Source of the DNA: Hyphomonadaceae bacterium
Lineage (GTDB): Bacteria > Pseudomonadota > Alphaproteobacteria > Caulobacterales > Aquidulcibacteraceae
NCBI GenBank assembly: GCA_016791445.1
Contig: JAEUMP010000001.1
Coordinates: 1 to 64,000 of the forward strand
DNA: 64,000 bases
Reading direction: 5' to 3'
Shown: positions 55,055 to 64,000 of the stretch, piece by piece
Layout of the letters: each line of letters opens with the position of its first letter
Position numbering within the stretch: position 1 is the first letter of the stretch
The notes under the pieces: model-generated
Seen by the model: only the letters and a program-made list of their open reading frames with translations
Databases searched by the model: none
What the model was told of the DNA's origin: nothing
Made by a program: the position numbers and the translations under genes

Positions 55055-55783
55055 CTACTGGCCCGACGTCGCGGGCCGTTCGCCGAGCTGGGCCGCGAGG
55101 CGCTCACGGCGACCGCGGACAAAGCGCGCGAGTTCCGCCTCCGCCGGACCCCAGTCCGGCTGGATGGTCAGCGCGGTGTTGTAGTCCTCGTAGGCGCCGC
55201 GCACGTCGCCGAGCGCCTCGCGCGCCGCGCCGCGATTGAAATAGGCCTTGTGCGGGTAGCGCACGCCCAGACTGAGCGCGGTGGTGATCGACGCGACCGC
55301 CGGGCCGGGCCGCCCGGCCATGATCAGCGCGGCGCCCCGGTTGAGGTGGGCTTCGGCGTGCCGTGAATCGAGGGCGATGACGGCGTCGAAGTCGGCCAGG
55401 GCCTGCTCGCCGGCGCGCCGGCGGAGATGGATCGCGCCCCGGTTGATCAGGGTGGCGATGCGGTTGGCGCGGTTGAGGCGCTCGCCGATGATGGCGCGGT
55501 CGCAGGCGGATACGGCGTCGTCGTCGGACCGCCCGGCGGCGGCGGCGGCGGCGCAATCGCCCGACGCCGGCGCGCCGAGGACGGTGTGGGCCCCCTTGTT
55601 GCGCTCCCGGCGTTCGTTCGCCGCGTCGTCCTTGCCGGCGGCATGGGCGGTCGCGCCCGCGCCGCTCACCAGCATGGCCCCGCCGAGGAGGGCGCCCGCG
55701 AGCACGGCGCCCGCGAAAAGGGAGGGGAGAAAGCCTGCCGCCCGGACCTTCTCCGAACGCCTTGGAATGGCGTGTCGGACCAT
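55055..55783 (-). CDS. Secreted tetratricopeptide repeat protein, paralogue
   Basis: 242 residues with long hydrophobic leader (FLPSLFAGAVLAGALLGGAMLVSGAGATAHA). Same domain plan as 54397-54966: GDCAAAAAAGRSDDDAVSACDRAI, then LINRGAIHLRRRAGEQALADFDAVI, AHLNRGAALIMAGRPGPAVASI and AYFNRGAAREALGDVRGAYEDY. Probably a tandem duplicate with a longer linker. Both are on the minus strand, 88 bases apart. Divergent from coxB. Confidence 0.85.
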   Translation of the reverse strand: MVRHAIPRRSEKVRAAGFLPSLFAGAVLAGALLGGAMLVSGAGATAHAAGKDDAANERRERNKGAHTVLGAPASGDCAAAAAAGRSDDDAVSACDRAIIGERLNRANRIATLINRGAIHLRRRAGEQALADFDAVIALDSRHAEAHLNRGAALIMAGRPGPAVASITTALSLGVRYPHKAYFNRGAAREALGDVRGAYEDYNTALTIQPDWGPAEAELARFVRGRRERLAAQLGERPATSGQ

Positions 55784-55854
55784 GCTAGCACCCCCTCATC
55801 ACGGCGTGTTCGCCGGCGGTTACGGGCGTCGTGAGACGCGGCGGCTTGATGTGC

Positions 55855-55941
55855 GACATAACTGCGTGGCGGATGGTCATGGCGCGCGACGAAGTATAAG
55901 TCGCGAACAAAATGACCGCCAGACTCGTGGGCGGTTATGTC
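55855..55941. promoter_or_regulatory. Nested inverted repeat in the coxB leader
   Basis: GACATAACTGC (55855-55865) pairs with GCGGTTATGTC (55931-55941), 11 pairs with one G-U. Inside it GGTCAT (55875-55880) pairs with ATGACC (55912-55917), and CGCGAC (55885-55890) with GTCGCG (55900-55905). The block ends 29 bases before coxB. It could be an mRNA structure or a cluster of operators. Confidence 0.5.
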
Positions 55942-55970
55942 AGTTACGAGCGCTTAAGGAGGCGGAGCGC

Positions 55971-58624
<2,654 letters not shown>

Positions 58625-58633
58625 CGTTTCATG

Positions 58634-58777
58634 CCCTCTCCCGCTCGCGGGAGAGGGACAGACTGAGCGCAGCGAAGTCAGGGTGAGGGTCAGTCAGACG
58701 CGGAGCTTTTCCGTCTCACGGGCCCTCACCCCTCGCTCGCTTCGCTCGCATTTCCCTCCCCCGCCAGCGGGGGAGGG
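58634..58777. repeat. Intergenic inverted-repeat element, copy 3
   Basis: CCCTCTCCCGCTCGCGGGAGAGGG, then GGGTGAGGGTC, CGTCTCACGGGCCCTCACCC, CTCGCTTCGCTCG and finally CCCTCCCCCGCCAGCGGGGGAGGG. It lies inside the oxidase operon between ctaD and ctaB, and ends 13 bases before the ctaB start. Confidence 0.9.
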
Positions 58778-58789
58778 CGGAGCGCACAT

Positions 58790-59743
58790 TTGACCATCGC
58801 GGCCGATCCCGCACGCAGCGCCACTTCGGGCGATTATTTCGCGCTGATGAAGCCGCGCGTGATGTCGCTTGTCGTGTTCACCGCGCTCGCCGGATGGTTC
58901 GCGGCGCCTGGCGGCAACGACATCGTGCTCACCATTGCCTGCGTGCTCGCCATCGCCGCCGGCGCGGGCGCGGCCGGCGCGCTGAACATGTGGTACGACG
59001 CCGATATCGACGCGAAGATGACGCGCACGCGCGTGCGTCCAGTGCCATCGGGCCGCGTCGCGGCGCCGGAAGCGCTGGCGACCGGCGTCGTCGTCTCCGT
59101 GCTGTCCGTCGTGATGCTGGCGCTGGCGTCGAACGTGCTTGCGGCGGGGCTGCTCGCCTTCACGATCTTCTTCTACGCCGTCATCTACACGATGGGCCTG
59201 AAGCGGCGGACGTCGCAGAACATCGTCATCGGCGGTCTCGCGGGCGCGTTGCCGCCGGCGATCGCCTGGGCCGCGAAGACGGGTTCTCTCGGTCTCGATC
59301 CTGCGATCCTCGTGCTCATCATCTTCATGTGGACGCCGCCGCACTTCTGGGCGCTGTGCCTCTACCAGCGTGGCGATTACGCCGCCGCCGGCGTGCCGAT
59401 GCTGCCGGTTACCCACGGCGCCAAGGCCACGCGCACGCAGATTCTGCTTTATTCGTTGCTGCTCGCGCCGCTCGGCCTCGCGCCGGTGTTCACCGGCCTC
59501 GGCGGCTGGCTCTATGCCGTCGTTGCGGGACTTGGCGGGCTCATGTTCGTGACGCTGGCGCTGCGCGTGGCGCGCTCGCGCGCGGGCGATGCGGAGGGCG
59601 CGGGCGGGGGCGTCTATGACGCGCGCACGGAGAACCGTCCGGCGCTGCATCTCTTCGCCTTCTCGATCCTGTATCTCTTCGCGATCTTCGGCGCGCTGCT
59701 CGCGGAGTACGCGCTCGGGCTGCGGTGGCCGGTGGCGCTCTGA
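58790..59743 (+). CDS. ctaB: Protoheme IX farnesyltransferase (heme O synthase)
   Basis: 317 residues from TTG 58790; GGAG from the repeat edge lies just upstream, and the next in-frame Met (LMKPRV) would cut family sequence. [19 protein letters not shown] holds the Asp-rich prenyl diphosphate motif, and [19 protein letters not shown] the second. Converts heme b to heme O for oxidase assembly. UbiA fold, nine helices. Its TGA overlaps the coxF-like ATG by one base. Confidence 0.96.
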   Translation: MTIAADPARSATSGDYFALMKPRVMSLVVFTALAGWFAAPGGNDIVLTIACVLAIAAGAGAAGALNMWYDADIDAKMTRTRVRPVPSGRVAAPEALATGVVVSVLSVVMLALASNVLAAGLLAFTIFFYAVIYTMGLKRRTSQNIVIGGLAGALPPAIAWAAKTGSLGLDPAILVLIIFMWTPPHFWALCLYQRGDYAAAGVPMLPVTHGAKATRTQILLYSLLLAPLGLAPVFTGLGGWLYAVVAGLGGLMFVTLALRVARSRAGDAEGAGGGVYDARTENRPALHLFAFSILYLFAIFGALLAEYALGLRWPVAL

Positions 59744-59877
59744 TGACGCCGGAAGCGGAAAAGGCGCAGAAGCGGCGCAACCTCATGCTGGCGCTGGCCA
59801 TCGGCGCGTTCGTTCTGCTCGTCTTCCTCGTGACCGTCACCAAGCTGCGCGACGGCATCCTCGCCGGCGGCGCCTGA
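59743..59877 (+). CDS. CoxF-like small membrane protein
   Basis: 44 residues from ATG 59743 overlapping the ctaB stop. [20 protein letters not shown] leads into one helix (AIGAFVLLVFLVTVTKL) and ends GILAGGA. Position between ctaB and ctaG and the R-R-N-LMLAL opening match the small CoxF family of alphaproteobacterial oxidase operons. Function in assembly is presumed. Confidence 0.8.
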   Translation: MTPEAEKAQKRRNLMLALAIGAFVLLVFLVTVTKLRDGILAGGA

Positions 59878-59878
59878 C

Positions 59879-60421
59879 ATGGCGATGAGTCCAAACACGC
59901 CCCAGAACATCCGGTGGGTCGCGATTTGCGTCGCCATCGTCGGCGGCATGCTCGCCATCGCGCTGAACGCCGCGCCGCTCTACGACGCCTTCTGCAAGGT
60001 GACCGGTTTCGGCGGCACCACGCAGACCGCCACCAAGGCGCCCGGCGTCGTGCTCGACCAGACCATCGAGATCCGCTTCGACGTCAACGTCCCCCCGGGC
60101 ACGCCGCTCGAATTCAAGACCGGACAGACTTCCGAGACTCTCAAGATCGGCGAGACGGGCCTCGCCCATTTCACCGTCAGGAACCTCTCCGACCGTCCGG
60201 TGAAGGCCATCGCCAGCTACAATGTCACGCCGCACACCACGGGGCTCTACTTCCAGAAGCTCCAGTGCTTCTGCTTCGAGGACATGGTGTTCCAGCCGGG
60301 GCAGACGCTGGACCTGCCGGTGATCTACTTCATCGACCCGGACATCGTGAAAAACCGCGACACCCGCGACGTCCACACCATCACCCTGAGCTACACCTAC
60401 TACCAGCAGGCGGACGGCTAA
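59879..60421 (+). CDS. ctaG: Cytochrome c oxidase assembly protein CtaG (Cox11)
   Basis: 180 residues. One N-terminal helix ([21 protein letters not shown]) anchors a periplasmic domain with the copper-binding motif QCFCFED and [19 protein letters not shown]. Delivers copper to CuB of subunit I. Two bases after the CoxF-like stop; ATG 59885 is a possible alternative. Confidence 0.96.
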   Translation: MAMSPNTPQNIRWVAICVAIVGGMLAIALNAAPLYDAFCKVTGFGGTTQTATKAPGVVLDQTIEIRFDVNVPPGTPLEFKTGQTSETLKIGETGLAHFTVRNLSDRPVKAIASYNVTPHTTGLYFQKLQCFCFEDMVFQPGQTLDLPVIYFIDPDIVKNRDTRDVHTITLSYTYYQQADG

Positions 60422-60506
60422 AGTGACGCAAACCCCGGCGGGCCCCGACGCTTGGCGGGGCAGGCGACGCGGGCTAAACCACCCCAAACATCACGGACCA
60501 GAGACC

Positions 60507-61403
60507 ATGGCATCCCACGGCGACGTCAAGCACGACTACCACCTTGTGAACCCGAGCCCGTGGCCCGTCGTGGGCTCGCTCGCGTTGTTCGTGATGGCCA
60601 TCGGGGCGGTGGTCTGGATGAAGGGGCTCGGCGATTCCGGGCTCCTCGCGGCGAAGAACCCGGTGATCTTCTTCGTCGGTCTCGCGGGCGTGCTCGTGAC
60701 GATGGCCGGCTGGTGGGGCGACGTCATCAAGGAAGGTCAGCAGGGGCACCACACGCCTGTCGTCGACATCCACCTGCGCTACGGGATGATCCTCTTCATC
60801 GCGTCGGAAGTGATGTTCTTCGTGGCCTGGTTCTGGGCCTATTTCGAAATGGCGATCTTCCACGAGGCGCGCTCGGCCTGGGAAATCGCGGGCGATCCGG
60901 ACGTCATGAAGGCGTGGGCGCACTGGCCGCCGCCGAACGTCGAGACGTTCGATCCCTTCCACCTGCCGCTCATCAACACCCTGATCCTGCTGCTCTCGGG
61001 CACGACGGTGACGTGGGCGCACCACGCCCTGCAGCAGGGCGACCGCAAGGGCGCCATGTGGGGACTCATCCTCACGGTCGCGCTGGGCTGTCTCTTCACC
61101 TACGTCCAGTTCGCGATCGAATACCCGGAGGCGGGCTTCGCGTTCGGCAATATGGGCGACACGACGACGGCGAACCTCTACGGCTCGACCTTCTTCATGG
61201 CGACGGGCTTCCACGGCGCGCACGTCATCATCGGCACGATCTTCCTCGCGGTCTGCCTCATCCGTCTGCTGGCGGGACATTTCACGCCGCAGAAGCACTT
61301 CGGCTTCGAGGCCGCCGCCTGGTACTGGCACTTCGTCGACGTGGTGTGGCTCTTCCTCTTCGCGTTCGTATACGTGACGCCGAAGCTCGCGATGGAAGGC
61401 TGA
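60507..61403 (+). CDS. ctaE: Cytochrome c oxidase subunit III
   Basis: 298 residues from ATG 60507 ([20 protein letters not shown]). Seven helices. [34 protein letters not shown] with the conserved Glu, [15 protein letters not shown] and [22 protein letters not shown] are diagnostic. The tail [25 protein letters not shown] is characteristic. Stabilises the oxidase. Confidence 0.97.
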   Translation: MASHGDVKHDYHLVNPSPWPVVGSLALFVMAIGAVVWMKGLGDSGLLAAKNPVIFFVGLAGVLVTMAGWWGDVIKEGQQGHHTPVVDIHLRYGMILFIASEVMFFVAWFWAYFEMAIFHEARSAWEIAGDPDVMKAWAHWPPPNVETFDPFHLPLINTLILLLSGTTVTWAHHALQQGDRKGAMWGLILTVALGCLFTYVQFAIEYPEAGFAFGNMGDTTTANLYGSTFFMATGFHGAHVIIGTIFLAVCLIRLLAGHFTPQKHFGFEAAAWYWHFVDVVWLFLFAFVYVTPKLAMEG

Positions 61404-61407
61404 TGCG

Positions 61408-61770
61408 GTGGCGGACGTCGGCGCGGCCATACGCGCGGGCGTCCTCGGGCGCTGCCCGAACTGCGCGCAAGGCAAGCTCTACGCCTCGTATCTGAAGATC
61501 GCAGACCGCTGCGGCGCATGCGGCGCCGACTTCACCATGGCCGACAGCGGCGACGGTCCCACCGTGTTCGTGATCCTCGTGGTCGGGGCGCTGGTTGTGC
61601 CGCTGATCTTCGTCTTGCAGTTCGCCTTCCACTGGCCGCTCTGGGCGGTGGGGGCGGCAGGCGTCATCGGGACGCTCGCGCTGACCTTCGCGCTCCTGCC
61701 GGTGTTCAAGGGCGTGCTGTTCACCCTGCAATGGGCCCACGGCGCGCGCGAAGGCCGGCTGGACAAGTGA
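61408..61770 (+). CDS. DUF983 membrane protein
   Basis: 120 residues from GTG 61408. Zinc-ribbon Cys pairs CPNC (16-19) and CGAC (about 36-39), then two helices (FVILVVGALVVPLIFVLQFA, WAVGAAGVIGTLALTFALLP). DUF983 genes typically follow ctaE in alphaproteobacterial oxidase operons; a role in oxidase biogenesis is presumed. Confidence 0.9.
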   Translation: MADVGAAIRAGVLGRCPNCAQGKLYASYLKIADRCGACGADFTMADSGDGPTVFVILVVGALVVPLIFVLQFAFHWPLWAVGAAGVIGTLALTFALLPVFKGVLFTLQWAHGAREGRLDK

Positions 61771-61803
61771 TACGATGCGCTTTTGGAAGCGCAGGGCATT
61801 GTG

Positions 61804-62475
61804 ATGCGTATTCGGCTGCGACCCTTCCCGGTGATGACCGCCTGCGCGATCGCGGCCTTCGCCGTTCTGATCCTGCTCGGGAGCTGGCAGTGGGACCGCT
61901 ACCATGAAAAGCGCTTCCTCGCGGACACGGTGGTCGACAAGGTCGCGCTCGCGCCGTTCACCGTCGTCGAAGGCGCCCCGCAGCTCGTCTATGCAGCCCG
62001 CGACGGCCAGCCGGGTTGGCGGGTGTTCCACCCGATCCGCTACGGCGACGTGGCGGTGTTCGTCGACACCGGCCACATCCCGGGCGCTGCAACGCCGGAC
62101 TGGCGCGCGATCCCGCCGCCGCTGGCGCTGAGCGCGGCGCGCGCCGTCACCGGCATTCCCGTCAGGCCGCACAAGCAGAGCGCCTTCGCGGCCCGCAACG
62201 ATCCTGCCGCCCACGTCTGGTACCAGATCGATCTTGCAGCCATGGGCGAAAGCGCCGGGCTGGATCGCGTGGAGCCTTACTATGTCGCCATGCCCTACGT
62301 CGGGGCGACAGGGCATGCCGAGCCCAATCCCTTCGCCGGCGCCGCCGCGCTCGACCCGCTGCCGCCGGAGCGTCACCTCGGCTACGCGCTGACATGGTGG
62401 GGGCTGGCGGCGGCGCTGATCGGGGTCTACTTGGCCTTCCACGCCCGCGCGGGCCGGCTCGTCGTCACTCGCTGA
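61804..62475 (+). CDS. SURF1 family oxidase assembly protein
   Basis: 223 residues from ATG 61804 (GTG 61801 and TTG 61783 are upstream alternatives). Two terminal helices (ACAIAAFAVLILLGSWQWDR and the C-terminal LTWWGLAAALIGVYLAF) bracket a periplasmic domain with QPGWRVFHPIRYGDVAVFVDTGHIP and NP near RHLGYALTWW. SURF1 assists heme a insertion into subunit I. Confidence 0.93.
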   Translation: MRIRLRPFPVMTACAIAAFAVLILLGSWQWDRYHEKRFLADTVVDKVALAPFTVVEGAPQLVYAARDGQPGWRVFHPIRYGDVAVFVDTGHIPGAATPDWRAIPPPLALSAARAVTGIPVRPHKQSAFAARNDPAAHVWYQIDLAAMGESAGLDRVEPYYVAMPYVGATGHAEPNPFAGAAALDPLPPERHLGYALTWWGLAAALIGVYLAFHARAGRLVVTR

Positions 62476-62483
62476 AAGGCCAG

Positions 62484-63899
62484 ATGCGTTACGTCTCTAC
62501 ACGCGGGCAAGCCCCGGCGGCCTCGTTCCTTGATGCGATCCTGCGCGGCCTCGCGCCGGACGGCGGGCTGTATGTTCCCGAAAGCTGGCCGTCGCTGCGC
62601 CCGTACCTGCGCGAAAATCGCGGCGCCATGGGCCACGCGGGCGCGGCTGCCGAAGCGCTTTATCTCTTCGCGGAAGATGATCTGAGTTTCGCCGGCGCCG
62701 CCGCACTCGCCAACGAGGCCTATGGGCCTGAATCGCGGTTCGCCCATCCTGCCGTCGCGCCGCTTCGCCAGCTCGACGGCCGCACCTGGCTGATGGAGCT
62801 TTTTCACGGCCCCTCGCTCGCGTTCAAGGACGTGGCGATGCAGCTCATCGGCGCGCTCTACGGCGAAGCGCTCGCGCGCAGCGGTGAACGGCTGACGGTC
62901 GTCTGCGCCACATCGGGCGACACCGGCGGCGCGGCGGTGGAAGCTTTGAAGGGGGCAGGCGCCGTCGATCTCTTCGTCATGCTGCCGAAGGGCCGCGTCT
63001 CGGAAGTGCAGCGTCGCTTCATGACCGCGTCCGGCGCCTCGAACGTCCACCCCATCCTGATCGACGGCGACTTCGACGATTGCCAGGCGATCCTCAAGGC
63101 GCTGTTCGCGGACAAGGCTTTCGCCGAGGGCGCATCTCTCTCCGGCGTGAACTCCATATCGTGGGCGCGGATCGTCGCGCAGGCCGCATACTTCGTCACC
63201 GCATCGTACGCGCTCGGCGGCGACGGTCCGGTGAATTTCGTCGTCCCGACCGGCAATTTCGGCGATGCATTCGCCGGGTATGTCGCCAAGAAGATGGGCG
63301 CGCCGGTGGGGCGCATTCTGCTCGCGACCAACGCCAATGATATTCTGGCGCGCACAATGGCGACGGGCCGGTACACGCGCGCGGCGCAGTCGAATGCGAC
63401 GATCTCGCCGGCGATGGACATCCAGGTCGCCAGCAATTTCGAGCGTCTCGTGTTCGAATGTACGGGCCGCGACGCCGATCGCACGCGTGCACTTTACGCG
63501 GCCTTCGCGCAATCCGGCGGTTTCGATGTCCCGGCCGCCGCGCTCGACGCCATGCGCGGGACCTTCTCCGCCATCGCCATCAGCGATGATGAAACGCGCG
63601 CGGCTATGAAAGCCGTGCATGCGAGCACCGGCGAACTTCTCTGCCCGCACAGCGCCATCGCTGCGGCTGCCGCCATGAAAGGCGCCGAAGGATGGAATCC
63701 CGACGGCCCCGTCGTGCTGCTCGCGACCGCGCATCCGGCGAAATTTCCGGACACGGTGGAGGCCGCCACCGGCGTCACGCCGCCGCTGCCCGCGCATTGC
63801 GCCACGCTCTTCGACCGCCCCGAGCGCGCCGACGCGCTGCCGAACGATGCGGAAGCGGTGAAGCGTTATGTGCGTGAAAGATCCCGCGCATGGCGATGA
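62484..63899 (+). CDS. thrC: Threonine synthase
   Basis: 471 residues from ATG 62484 (MRYVSTRGQAPAASFLDAIL). PLP-binding Lys115 in SLAFKDVAMQ, ATSGDTGGAAVEAL and VPTGNFGDAFAGYVAKKMGAP are diagnostic of the long, yeast-like class. Converts O-phosphohomoserine to threonine. Follows the surf1 gene by eight bases and overlaps the M16 peptidase start, an arrangement common in Caulobacterales-type genomes. Confidence 0.97.
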   Translation: MRYVSTRGQAPAASFLDAILRGLAPDGGLYVPESWPSLRPYLRENRGAMGHAGAAAEALYLFAEDDLSFAGAAALANEAYGPESRFAHPAVAPLRQLDGRTWLMELFHGPSLAFKDVAMQLIGALYGEALARSGERLTVVCATSGDTGGAAVEALKGAGAVDLFVMLPKGRVSEVQRRFMTASGASNVHPILIDGDFDDCQAILKALFADKAFAEGASLSGVNSISWARIVAQAAYFVTASYALGGDGPVNFVVPTGNFGDAFAGYVAKKMGAPVGRILLATNANDILARTMATGRYTRAAQSNATISPAMDIQVASNFERLVFECTGRDADRTRALYAAFAQSGGFDVPAAALDAMRGTFSAIAISDDETRAAMKAVHASTGELLCPHSAIAAAAAMKGAEGWNPDGPVVLLATAHPAKFPDTVEAATGVTPPLPAHCATLFDRPERADALPNDAEAVKRYVRERSRAWR

Positions 63900-64000
63900 C
63901 CGAAGCCGAGCTCGTCACGCTGGAAAACGGCGTGCGCATCGCGCTCGATCCGATGCCTGGGCTGGAGACGAGCGCGCTCGGCGTGTGGGTGCGCGTCGGC
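63896..64000 (+). CDS. M16 family peptidase, N-terminal fragment (3' truncated by window)
   Basis: 35 residues from ATG 63896 (ATGA overlap with the thrC stop); ATG 63890 is an in-frame alternative. VTLENGVRIALDPMPGLETSALGVWVRVG is the standard opening strand pair of mitochondrial-processing-peptidase-like M16 proteins. The zinc motif HxxEH lies outside the window. Confidence 0.85.
   Translation, partial: MTEAELVTLENGVRIALDPMPGLETSALGVWVRVG

Overview
The window is a dense, GC-rich (roughly two thirds G+C by eye) bacterial chromosome segment from an alphaproteobacterium. Evidence: the str/S10/spc/alpha ribosomal gene order with secY, a short-LID adk and no rpmJ or rpsD in the cluster; a three-part NAD(P) transhydrogenase (pntAA, pntAB, pntB); an aa3 oxidase operon in the order coxB-ctaD-ctaB-coxF-ctaG-ctaE-DUF983-surf1, followed by thrC and an M16 peptidase; and a BamF-like (DUF3035) lipoprotein. 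The layout resembles Caulobacterales/Hyphomonadaceae-type genomes; the genus cannot be named from the sequence alone.

Layout. 1-280: end of tuf. 281-4250: a repeat-containing spacer and four accessory genes (secreted beta-solenoid protein, Tat-type hydrolase, outer-membrane barrel, WYL regulator) lying between tuf and rpsJ, which are often adjacent. 4.5-19.1 kb: rpsJ to rplQ with secY, adk, a small membrane protein, rpsM, rpsK, rpoA and a clear terminator. 19.1-36 kb: mixed housekeeping and accessory genes (DUF4287, tandem PilZ, GMC oxidoreductase, BaiN-like flavoprotein, MFS transporter, universal stress protein, Xaa-Pro aminopeptidase, GNAT, enoyl-CoA hydratase, prmA, a NifU-like scaffold, a Tat-type SDR, a DUF885 metalloprotein). 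36.6-38.9 kb: yidD and thrS. 39.1-42.7 kb: envelope glycosylation and lipid A genes (GT2, GT39/ArnT-like, LpxR-like). 43.8-49.4 kb: the transhydrogenase locus with five extra genes, most of them translationally coupled. 49.4-55.8 kb: EVE protein, hydrolases, lspA, BamF-like lipoprotein and two paralogous TPR proteins. 55.97-62.5 kb: aa3 oxidase structural and assembly genes, then thrC and the start of an M16 peptidase.

How the genes work together. The first third is translation and transcription machinery. The cox operon combines oxidase subunits I, II and III with heme O synthesis (CtaB), Cu delivery (CtaG) and assembly (SURF1, CoxF). The transhydrogenase couples the proton gradient to NADPH supply. 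The most unusual block is that transhydrogenase operon: pntAA, an NTF2-like protein, pntAB with a soluble insertion, three unfamiliar membrane proteins and pntB follow one another with start/stop overlaps at five of the six junctions. Other notable signals are a family of about 150-bp intergenic inverted repeats (three good copies, one degenerate), several perfect or near-perfect palindromes just upstream of genes, and a nested inverted repeat in the coxB leader. I found no rRNA, tRNA, CRISPR array, insertion sequence or prophage.
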